Source: Planctomycetota bacterium
GTDB taxonomy: Bacteria; Planctomycetota; UBA1135; GCA-002686595
Assembly: GCA_029212955.1 (NCBI GenBank)
Contig: JARGOW010000221.1
Coordinates: 1 to 6,727, forward strand
Length of the DNA stretch: 6,727 nt
Direction of reading: 5' to 3'
The notes below the pieces were generated by a model, which saw nothing but the letters and a program-made list of their open reading frames with translations, was not told where the DNA came from and did not search any database. Positions 1 through 5,467 of the stretch are shown one piece after another. The translations under genes and the position numbers were made by a program. Each line of letters starts with the position of its first letter. The stretch's first letter is position 1.

Positions 1-361
1 CATCCACCGGCTCCGACAGTTCCAGGGCTTCGACCGGCCCCTTGTGGAATTCGATGTTCTCATCCAATCCATTGGTGTAGGCCACCCGCTCGGCCAGGTG
101 GATCATGTCGGAGGCTTCTGCTGCGTGCACTTTGTGCGCTCCGGCCTGGGCGGAAAACAGGCTCAGAATGCCCGTTCCAGACCCAACGTCCAGAACCGAG
201 TGCTCGGGGGTGATCACCTCGCGCAGGGCCTTCCGATAGGCATCCGTACGGATGCGGTCCAGAAGCATCAAGCGGTGCACTCCCGGGTCGGCGTAACTGG
301 TGAAGTATCCTTCGGCGGGGTCTTCACCCTCGCGCGGAAGCTGGCTTGTGATCTCGGTCAT
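1..361 (-). CDS. PRMT-type protein arginine N-methyltransferase, N-terminal part (runs off window start)
   Basis: Seen: reading leftward from the ATG at 361-359 gives 120 open codons to the window edge; the 3' end is missing. Residues 19-41 carry the PRMT opening block YFTSYADPGVHRLMLLDRIR followed by TDAYRKAL. Residues 56-68 are the S-adenosylmethionine-binding motif I, VLDVGSGTGILSL, followed by FSAQAGAHKVHAAEAS with the post-I acidic residue (E in AAEAS). Known: eukaryotic PRMT1-like enzymes show the same order (YF.SY..., T..Y, VLDVGSGTGILS, AGA.KV...E.S) and transfer methyl groups from SAM to arginine side chains. Inference: a cytoplasmic, bacterial PRMT-like methyltransferase. The double-E loop (SEWMGY in PRMT1) and THW loop that would confirm arginine specificity lie outside the window, so another SAM methyltransferase of this clan remains possible. 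No clear Shine-Dalgarno site precedes the ATG; a four-codon frame ATG CTC TGG CCA TGA overlaps it. Transcribed divergently from the gene at 518. Confidence 0.85.
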   Translation of the reverse strand, partial: MTEITSQLPREGEDPAEGYFTSYADPGVHRLMLLDRIRTDAYRKALREVITPEHSVLDVGSGTGILSLFSAQAGAHKVHAAEASDMIHLAERVAYTNGLDENIEFHKGPVEALELSEPVD

Positions 362-472
362 GGCCAGAGCATGGTCAAATCGATGGCTGGGAGGGAGGCT
401 GGGCTTGGGAATTCATGAAATCATGGGGCGATTCCCTGGAAGCAGGTCCTGGTTTGGCGATCCCGGCCACGA

Positions 473-478
473 TCTAAT
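473..478 (+). promoter_or_regulatory. Possible -10 box for the 518 gene
   Basis: TCTAAT matches the TATAAT consensus at 5 of 6 bases. A transcript would begin near 485, leaving a leader of about 33 bases before the ATG at 518. No convincing -35 hexamer is seen at the usual distance, so the call is weak. The gap 362-517 between the divergent genes otherwise holds no gene. Confidence 0.2.
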
Positions 479-499
479 GGCTGCATGGATAAGCCGGAT

Positions 500-512
500 A
501 GGGGGGATCCCC
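500..512 (+). promoter_or_regulatory. Shine-Dalgarno-like G tract and palindrome before the 518 start
   Basis: An AGGGGGGA stretch (500-507) ends about 10 bases before the ATG at 518 and can pair with the 16S anti-Shine-Dalgarno sequence using G:U wobble. The in-frame ATG at 485 has nothing similar upstream, so this site favours 518. The bases 503-512, GGGGATCCCC, form a perfect palindrome overlapping the site. A short hairpin or operator there could affect translation, but this is speculative. Confidence 0.4.
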
Positions 513-517
513 GGGCC

Positions 518-1786
518 ATGGACCTGGGGGAGTTGCTAACCGTTCTACAAGCGGCGGATTGGGCAAATCTGTCTGTATCCACGATCCGGCGCCGCATGGA
601 GGATGGGGAGCTCCGCTTCGAAATCTTCCGGGACAAGGGCCGAGACGTGCAGCGCATCCGATGGGTCGATCTATGCGACCTGTACCCGCACATCCTTGAA
701 AGTGCGGAATCCATACCGGAATCCAAGGCCGCCCAACAGTCTCCGGTCCAAACGGCCCCCAAATCCCAGGATGCCATATCAGGTGCAGGGACACAGGCCG
801 AGCCGCCCGCCCGGGAACCAACCGTTGCGCGTGAGACCGACCATTCCATGCAGCTCAGCGTGCAGAGTCTCACCGAGCAACGGGACGATTTGCGCGAACA
901 GTGCTACGACCTGCGCATCCGACTTTCCACCGCGGAAAAGGAACGCCAGGCCTCGGTGGGGGCCTTGCTCTTGGCGCAAAAGCAAATCCTCACCATCGAA
1001 GGGAATGCCCAAATTCTGGACCCTGGCCCTTTTTGGAAACGACCCCGAAACTGGTCATTGCTGGCCGCTGCCGGCATTTTCCTGTGGGCGCTGGGCGGGA
1101 TGCTAGACCGTCAAAAAGAACAGATCACCGAGGAGCACGCGGCCTGGTCCCAATCCTTGGCCGCCGAAACCCAGGAACGGTTGAAATTCCAAAGTCAACG
1201 CCTGGATAGCGAACGCCGCGCCATGCAAGAGCAGTTGGTGCAACTGAATGAACACAACGAAGAGCAGCGCCTGGCCATCCGCAACAAGCTCGAAGAGGAC
1301 CAGGGCGATCGCAAGCAACTCTGGATGCAGGTTCAAACGCTGGGACAGGGGCATTCGGAAACCCAGGAATTGGTGAAAGCGACCCTGGATGCGGAAGCCC
1401 TCCGGCGCGAGCAGTGGAACCAGGAGCAGGCGGCCAATCTGGACAAGCAATGGACCCAGTTGCGGACGGAATCCATGGAGGTTTTGCGCTCCGAAATGGA
1501 ACTGGAGCGCAAGAAGAGCCTTCAACAACAGGAGGCCCTGGCCGCCTCCTGGCGCCAACGGGAGCAGCGCGCCGTCCTGGAGAGCGAGCGCCTGGCCCAG
1601 CATGTGGGCCAACTGGTTGCCCGCGTGGAGCAATCCGAGGGCAAAACCGAGGGCTTGAAGGGGGACTTGGCCACTAGCCGGGCGCTCAATGCGGCTTACA
1701 AAAGGAATCTGAGCCAGGATTTGAACCGGTATCTCACCCGGACGGCAGCCACTGTGGCTGCCCTCCTCGGGCCGGTCAGGCCCTAG
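518..1786 (+). CDS. Membrane-anchored HTH protein with long coiled coil (422 aa), function unknown
   Basis: Seen, numbered from the ATG at 518: residues 6-57 form a MerR/excisionase-like helix-turn-helix (LLTVLQAADWANLSVSTIRR, then a basic wing RDKGRDVQRIRW). Residues 62-108 are a Pro/Ala/Gln-rich linker, 110-160 a predicted coiled coil, and 179-196 one hydrophobic helix (NWSLLAAAGIFLWALGGML). Residues 197-385 are charged, Gln/Glu/Arg-rich coiled coil, and a short tail follows. The basic stretch WKRPRN before the helix and acidic residues after it suggest N-inside topology, placing about 225 residues in the periplasm. Known: this HTH type binds DNA in excisionases and MerR regulators; RodZ is a precedent for a cytoplasmic HTH plus membrane helix that serves cell shape instead. 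Inference: a tether linking DNA or a cytoplasmic partner to the envelope. An in-frame ATG at 485 would add 11 residues but lacks a ribosome binding site. The N-terminal module resembles that of the protein at 3627. Confidence 0.85.
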   Translation: MDLGELLTVLQAADWANLSVSTIRRRMEDGELRFEIFRDKGRDVQRIRWVDLCDLYPHILESAESIPESKAAQQSPVQTAPKSQDAISGAGTQAEPPAREPTVARETDHSMQLSVQSLTEQRDDLREQCYDLRIRLSTAEKERQASVGALLLAQKQILTIEGNAQILDPGPFWKRPRNWSLLAAAGIFLWALGGMLDRQKEQITEEHAAWSQSLAAETQERLKFQSQRLDSERRAMQEQLVQLNEHNEEQRLAIRNKLEEDQGDRKQLWMQVQTLGQGHSETQELVKATLDAEALRREQWNQEQAANLDKQWTQLRTESMEVLRSEMELERKKSLQQQEALAASWRQREQRAVLESERLAQHVGQLVARVEQSEGKTEGLKGDLATSRALNAAYKRNLSQDLNRYLTRTAATVAALLGPVRP

Positions 1787-1808
1787 CTGCGGCCAGCGGG
1801 GGCCCAGA

Positions 1809-1837
1809 ATGCCCCAAAATGAGCCCGAACGGGGCAT
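1809..1837. other. Inverted repeat, possible weak terminator after the 518 gene
   Basis: ATGCCCC (1809-1815) and GGGGCAT (1831-1837) are perfect 7-base arms around a 15-base loop, 23 bases after the stop codon at 1784-1786. No T run follows, so a canonical intrinsic terminator is not supported. It could be a transcript-end hairpin or a chance repeat in GC-rich DNA. Confidence 0.25.
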
Positions 1838-1862
1838 CGCCCGGCGGGGCTGGAGTGCAAAT

Positions 1863-1884
1863 CCGTAAAGATCCGCCCTTACGG
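1863..1884. other. Inverted repeat upstream of the secreted-protein gene
   Basis: CCGTAA (1863-1868) and TTACGG (1879-1884) are perfect 6-base arms around a 10-base loop. The repeat ends 20 bases before an alternative GTG start (1904) and 62 bases before the chosen ATG (1946). The arms are less GC-only than the surrounding sequence, so an operator or leader hairpin is possible. No promoter hexamers could be placed around it with confidence. Confidence 0.25.
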
Positions 1885-1945
1885 GGTCGATAGGGCAGTT
1901 CGAGTGCGATTCCACGCCTCCAAGAACCCCATCCCCCCCCGAAAC

Positions 1946-3007
1946 ATGCTGCGCTCCACCGTTCTCCTGGTCTCCCTTTGCTCCGTCGCCCTGGCCCAGG
2001 GCCCCAGTTTCCAACCCAAACCTGGAAGCACCTGGACCCGGACCCACGACCTGGAGACCAACCTCAAGTTCGATCGAATCACCATGGAGGTGAACGGCCG
2101 GCAAAGCGAAGGGACCGATTACCAGATCGAAGTACGGTCCAAGAACCACATGACCGTGGAGGATGCGGTGATCGCGTGGCAGCCCGATGGGCAACGCCAC
2201 CTGGAAAGGGCCTTCCTCAACGTGGAAAGGGATCGAACCGCCCCCGTCAAGATTTCGATTCAGGGTAAAACGATGTCCTCGGAAACCAAGGCACACGGGG
2301 AGTCCCCCTTGCTCTCACAACGGGTTGATTTCAAATCCGAAGCCCCGGGCAAAATCTGGCTGCCGTCCTTCGCCGACGGAAGCGATCAAGGCCTGCCCAA
2401 TGCGTGGCTCGACACGCTGGAAGTGGATTTGGATTACACCATGCTGCTTCCGAAAGCAGACATGAAAGCGGGCACCCGCTGGACCGTGGACGCCCAAGCC
2501 TTCTTGATGGCTATGGATGCAGGCAGTTCCATGCCCTTTGACTATGGCTCGGATGGGGGAGCGGATCTTCCCCTGTGGATCGGTGGCGTAGCCGACCAAC
2601 CCGAACTATCGGAGCTATGGGACTCCTTCGAGAATTGCAGGGTGCAGTGCAAGATCATGCCCCAGCGCAAAGCTGGACACCTCCGGTTGTTGGAGGTTCA
2701 AGTCACCGCGAGCTTCAACGGCGATGCCGATTTGGTGGATTGGGCCATGGACAGCTTGGGCAATCAATCTTCCGCAAGCAGCGAGCTAAACGTCAATTCG
2801 GCCTCCCAGAGCACAGTCCTCACGGGCAGCGGTGTGTACCTGTGGGACTTGGATCAACGCACGATGCACAGTTTCCAATTCAAAGGAACCGGTCAATTCA
2901 ACCGCGAACAAGACCTCACAGCCCTGACCGGCGACGAAGAGATGAACATCCGGTTGGAGAGCGAGGGGCAATTCGACATCAAGGTGTCGGCCACCGCGAC
3001 CCGCTAG
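1946..3007 (+). CDS. Secreted protein of unknown function, probably beta-rich (353 aa)
   Basis: Seen: the N-terminus MLRSTVLLVSLCSVALAQ is a short signal peptide, with cleavage expected after Ala17 (ALA-Q). The Cys12 inside it is preceded by Leu, so it is not a lipobox. The mature part alternates polar and hydrophobic residues as in beta strands, with phrases such as PGSTWTRTHDLETNL, MKAGTRWTVDAQ and GSGVYLWDLDQRTMHSFQF, and it has no membrane helix. Known: the 'G..W' pattern and a late 'strand, D...G.M' turn recall DUF6263-like exported proteins, but I cannot confirm membership. Inference: a periplasmic or surface protein. Start: an in-frame GTG at 1904 has AGGG at 1892-1895, 8 bases upstream, and would add 14 residues without acidic side chains, so the longer start is a real alternative. 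ATG 1946 lacks a ribosome binding site but gives the more typical signal peptide. A run of eight C (1933-1940) lies just before it. Confidence 0.8.
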   Translation: MLRSTVLLVSLCSVALAQGPSFQPKPGSTWTRTHDLETNLKFDRITMEVNGRQSEGTDYQIEVRSKNHMTVEDAVIAWQPDGQRHLERAFLNVERDRTAPVKISIQGKTMSSETKAHGESPLLSQRVDFKSEAPGKIWLPSFADGSDQGLPNAWLDTLEVDLDYTMLLPKADMKAGTRWTVDAQAFLMAMDAGSSMPFDYGSDGGADLPLWIGGVADQPELSELWDSFENCRVQCKIMPQRKAGHLRLLEVQVTASFNGDADLVDWAMDSLGNQSSASSELNVNSASQSTVLTGSGVYLWDLDQRTMHSFQFKGTGQFNREQDLTALTGDEEMNIRLESEGQFDIKVSATATR

Positions 3008-3010
3008 CGG
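3001..3010. repeat. 10-base palindrome at the convergent gene junction
   Basis: CCGCTAGCGG is a perfect palindrome that contains the stop codon of the secreted-protein gene (3005-3007) and ends one base before the stop codon of the opposing gene (3011-3013). It is too short to make a strong hairpin and has no T run, so terminator activity is doubtful. Confidence 0.35.
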
Positions 3011-3355
3011 TTAGGCTTGCTCCGAGTACGCTGCTCGAAACAGGGGACAGGCTTCCGTCGCCTTTTGCCCGCCCGCCCGATACTGGTCGAGCAAGCCGAG
3101 CAACCGCAGATCCGCCGCTGACTGGTTCTTGAATCGACGCCGGGATCGCCCACGGCTTTCGCCTGGCTCGACCTTCGGTGCCAGCCATGTAAAGAAGTGA
3201 TCTTGCAGCTCGGCGGTGGACCAGGATTCGCCGACTCCGGGCTGCAGAGTTCGAACGAAGCGCCGGGCTAGAACCGTGGACAATTCCCGATTGCGCGGGG
3301 AGAAGTCCAGATACGTAACCAAGCTAGCCACGGCACCTCGGGCCGTTTGGCTCAC
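3011..3355 (-). CDS. Hypothetical protein, start uncertain (114 aa from GTG; up to 163 aa)
   Basis: I do not recognise this protein. Seen: the frame is open on the minus strand from an in-frame TAG just beyond 3502 to the TAA at 3013-3011. From the GTG at 3355 the codons are mostly G or C at the third position, as in neighbouring genes. Between 3502 and 3356 that bias is clearly weaker and rare codons (AGA, GTA) appear, which is why I chose the shorter form. The protein is soluble and rather basic in its middle (a run RGRSRRRFKNQ), with WSTAELQDHFFTWLAPK before it and a C-terminal helix-like segment ADLRLLGLLDQY. Other possible starts are TTG 3502, TTG 3445 and GTG 3331; the last has GAGG four bases upstream. 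The gene is tail to tail with the secreted-protein gene (3 bases apart) and divergent from the operon at 3627. No function is proposed. Confidence 0.6.
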   Translation of the reverse strand: MSQTARGAVASLVTYLDFSPRNRELSTVLARRFVRTLQPGVGESWSTAELQDHFFTWLAPKVEPGESRGRSRRRFKNQSAADLRLLGLLDQYRAGGQKATEACPLFRAAYSEQA

Positions 3356-3426
3356 GGCTTGGGCTGCAGGTACTGCGAAGATCCGAGCGTTGGTGCCCGG
3401 CCGAGGGGTCTTCGGTTGAGCCCCAT
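3352..3426 (-). CDS. Possible 24-codon leader ORF overlapping the GTG start
   Basis: On the minus strand an ATG at 3426-3424, preceded 10 bases upstream by GGGAGGG, opens a 24-codon frame beginning MGLNRRPLGR. Its TGA (3354-3352) overlaps the GTG at 3355-3353 as GTGA, the layout seen in translational coupling. It may be a leader peptide for the downstream gene, or chance. An alternative is that it is the true start, joined to the downstream frame by a frameshift or a sequencing error. Confidence 0.25.
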   Translation of the reverse strand: MGLNRRPLGRAPTLGSSQYLQPKP

Positions 3427-3575
3427 CGGAATGGAACCCTCCCAAGACCCTTTCCAGTTGTGGTCTGTTGTCAGTCAAGGTTTTGGCAAGTACCGCTGGC
3501 AAAGACTACCCGTCAGCGACTTGGTCCGATTCTACCGGGTCTCGCCGGTGGAACGGACCGCTATTTTGAATCACA

Positions 3576-3604
3576 ATTATTGGGTCCCAGGCGTGCACAT
3601 CCAA
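3576..3604 (-). promoter_or_regulatory. Possible sigma70-type promoter for the minus-strand gene
   Basis: Read on the minus strand, TTGGAT (3604-3599) and AATAAT (3581-3576) are separated by exactly 17 bases. The -10 hexamer matches TATAAT at 5 of 6 bases; the -35 matches only at TTG. The start point would be near 3569, upstream of every candidate start codon. This is the most AT-rich patch of the 124-base gap 3503-3626, which must also hold the promoter of the plus-strand operon. I could not place that one. Confidence 0.3.
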
Positions 3605-3626
3605 CTTTCACCGTGATAATGACCCG

Positions 3627-5225
3627 ATGGCGTCAGGAGACCTTCAGGGCAGTGACTTGCTCACATTCGGAGAAGCTGCGGAATACGCAGGAGTCTCCCT
3701 TTTAGACCTGAGGGAGCGCCTGCGTGCGGCTTCTGTGCCCGCTGTTTGGGGCTGGCGGGCCGGGGCTGCGGTCCACTTGATCCCCCTCGAGGGCCTGCAA
3801 CGCACTTTCCCCGAGCTTGCCTCGCGTACCCGGGTGGCTGGACCCTCCCTGGCGGAGCGCGGGATCGAGCTGCTGCCCGCAGACAAGGGCGCGGATCCTG
3901 GAATCCTTCCGGCTGGGGCCTCGCAGCCCCGACCCAACCCTTCCAGCACGCCCTCGCCAGAGGGGATGGGTCCAGCCCCCGTTCAGGATCACGCAACCGG
4001 ACCCGAATTGGACAGGCTGTACGGCGAAATCGAGCAGGCCGCCGCCCACAACGCCAAATTGATGGCCGAGCTGAACGATGCGGGCACGGGCCTCAACAAA
4101 CTGCTCGAAGAAATCCATGTGCGCGAGCAAAGCGCACAACGCAGCACCTCCATTGAACTGCCAGAGAGCGACGACTCCAGCGCAACGGACAAGATCCAAC
4201 AATGGAACCAGTTGGAAGCGGAACAGCGCGCCCTGGAAAAGTCCCGGCGACGAAGCCAACACACAAGCTGGGGCCTGACCGCGACCTTCGCCGCGCTTCT
4301 CGTTCTCGTCATCTCCCTAAAGAGCAAGTGGACCCTCATGGCCGGTCAGGGACCTGACCCCGCGCCCGGCATGCCGCAAGTGGATGACCAACGCATGTTG
4401 CCCTTGAACGAATTGGCTTCCGCAGACGCTTCCAACCCCGTGCTCGTGGAGGAAGCCGCCCCGTTGACCATGTGGGATGCGGACGAGCAAGCCGCCCGCA
4501 TGGGCGCGAACGAAGGTCTGACCTCCTTTGAAGTGGCCACTGGCGGTAGCACCCTGGTCGACCCGGCCGAAGAATTGATCCCCCCGGTTTCCCAGGCCCG
4601 ACTGGAGCCCTCCGAAGAACTCGTTCCTCTGCAACCGGAGGCCGCTCCCGAGCAGCAAGAGTCGACCCCGGATCCCCGCAGCCATCACCCCGTTCAACCC
4701 CTGGTTCTCTCCCAGGAACCCGCTTGCCTGTATGGCAAACTCACGGCACCCGGCCAGGATTTGAGGCAAGTACTCGGGCCTTGCATCGGACCTTGGAACG
4801 AAGAACTTCAATCCGTCGCAGGCGGCTTTCGCCATTCGGGGGATCGGTTTTGCCGGCATCACCTGATCGTGGCCAAGGACCTGGGCGGGTCCGTGGATCG
4901 CGCCCGCAATGTGGCCACCTACGCCCGCGAAGAAGGGCTCCTTCCGCCCTTGCTTCGTTTGCGAGTCGAGCATGGCGCCACCGACCTACTTCAAAAACGC
5001 GTGGGAAAGTGGGTCGAATCGGGATTTGAGGCCGGCTTGTCCGGACAGCACACCGTTTCAGCGGGATCCCAAGAAGGCCGCTGGAAGATCGAATCCTGGG
5101 TACGCTTGCAAGCGGAACCCGGGGCCCAGGCCAAACTACGCCGTTTCCAAATGGAATTGGACCTGGCTTTGGACAAGGGTCGCGATGCTTGGGTTTCCTT
5201 TTCTTGGGTGGATGGGGGAGAATAG
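3627..5225 (+). CDS. HTH/coiled-coil/single-membrane-helix protein with unknown C-terminal domain (532 aa)
   Basis: Seen: residues 11-62 form a MerR/excisionase-like HTH (LLTFGEAAEYAGVSLLDLRE, then VPAVWGWRAGAAVHLIPLEG). Residues 95-122 are Pro/Ser-rich, and 124-168 and 188-210 are probable coiled coil. A basic run (KSRRRS, 205-210) precedes the single membrane helix at 214-231 (SWGLTATFAALLVLVISL), suggesting N-inside topology. Residues 240-360 are a long acidic, Pro-rich linker with two similar phrases, DPAEELIP and EPSEELVP. Residues 361-528 look like a folded domain with three Cys (367, 386, 409) and a basic patch FCRHHLIVAKD. The HTH aligns with that of the 518 protein without gaps across 23 residues (9 identities). 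Its second helix (LLDLRERLRA) is more acidic and the wing is nearly uncharged, so DNA binding may be lost. First gene of a tight operon with slyX. No good ribosome binding site precedes ATG 3627; an in-frame TTG at 3657 with AGGG 7 bases upstream is an alternative. Function unknown. Confidence 0.88.
   Translation: MASGDLQGSDLLTFGEAAEYAGVSLLDLRERLRAASVPAVWGWRAGAAVHLIPLEGLQRTFPELASRTRVAGPSLAERGIELLPADKGADPGILPAGASQPRPNPSSTPSPEGMGPAPVQDHATGPELDRLYGEIEQAAAHNAKLMAELNDAGTGLNKLLEEIHVREQSAQRSTSIELPESDDSSATDKIQQWNQLEAEQRALEKSRRRSQHTSWGLTATFAALLVLVISLKSKWTLMAGQGPDPAPGMPQVDDQRMLPLNELASADASNPVLVEEAAPLTMWDADEQAARMGANEGLTSFEVATGGSTLVDPAEELIPPVSQARLEPSEELVPLQPEAAPEQQESTPDPRSHHPVQPLVLSQEPACLYGKLTAPGQDLRQVLGPCIGPWNEELQSVAGGFRHSGDRFCRHHLIVAKDLGGSVDRARNVATYAREEGLLPPLLRLRVEHGATDLLQKRVGKWVESGFEAGLSGQHTVSAGSQEGRWKIESWVRLQAEPGAQAKLRRFQMELDLALDKGRDAWVSFSWVDGGE
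5215..5220 (+). promoter_or_regulatory. Ribosome binding site that decides the slyX start
   Basis: GGGGAG lies 9 bases before the ATG at 5230, inside the last codons of the upstream gene. An in-frame ATG at 5212 overlaps this site and would add six residues; it has no comparable site of its own. The spacing therefore favours 5230. Confidence 0.5.
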
Positions 5226-5229
5226 CTCC

Positions 5230-5463
5230 ATGGCTCCGAATCCTTCCAGCTCTCCGCCCAACGGGGACGAACGCATTTCCGAGTTGGAATCGCGTATCAC
5301 ATTCCAAGAGGACCTGATCGACCAGCTGCAAAAGGCCCTGTTCGAACAGTCACAGACGGTCGACCGACTCGCCCACAGGGTCGATTCCCTGGCCACCGCC
5401 GTCCGGCTGGGTCAAACCGGTTCCGACAGCAATGGGGAAGAGCCCCCGCCGCCCCATTACTAG
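5230..5463 (+). CDS. slyX: SlyX family protein (77 aa)
   Basis: Seen: 77 residues with ERISELESRITFQEDLIDQL at 14-33, continuing as a coiled coil to about residue 60, and ending in the proline-rich tail EEPPPPHY. Known: SlyX proteins are about 70-80 residues, begin with 'ERI.ELE.R.AFQE..I..LN', and end in PPHY. In Escherichia coli slyX was found next to slyD; its biochemical role is not established. Inference: a cytoplasmic coiled-coil oligomer. The family call is strong because both the N-terminal block and the terminal PPHY are present. The start codon lies 4 bases after the upstream stop, and the next gene begins 4 bases after this stop, so the three are almost certainly one transcript and may be translationally coupled. 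The company is unusual: a membrane HTH protein upstream and an exported thioredoxin-fold protein downstream. Confidence 0.93.
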   Translation: MAPNPSSSPPNGDERISELESRITFQEDLIDQLQKALFEQSQTVDRLAHRVDSLATAVRLGQTGSDSNGEEPPPPHY

Positions 5464-5467
5464 GTCC

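Noticed and set aside
44..418. Plus-strand open frame of 124 codons
   Set aside because: It lies antisense to the PRMT gene, whose minus-strand frame has unmistakable family motifs.
501..516. BamHI/SmaI-like stretch resembling a cloning polylinker
   Set aside because: It matches only a few adjacent sites, and the reading frame runs through into a natural-looking protein. Chance in GC-rich DNA is enough.
1979..1981. Cys12 of the secreted protein as a lipoprotein cysteine
   Set aside because: The residue before it is Leu, not Gly/Ala/Ser, and the better cleavage site is ALA-Q five residues later.
1103..2296. Minus-strand open frame of 397 codons
   Set aside because: It is antisense to the coiled-coil gene and the signal-peptide gene and spans their intergenic gap. 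It is rich in Leu/Gly/Gln as expected of a GC-rich antisense frame and has no recognisable domain.
3008..3626. Insertion sequence or transposase remnant between the two plus-strand blocks
   Set aside because: No terminal inverted repeats, target duplication or transposase motif could be seen around the minus-strand frame.
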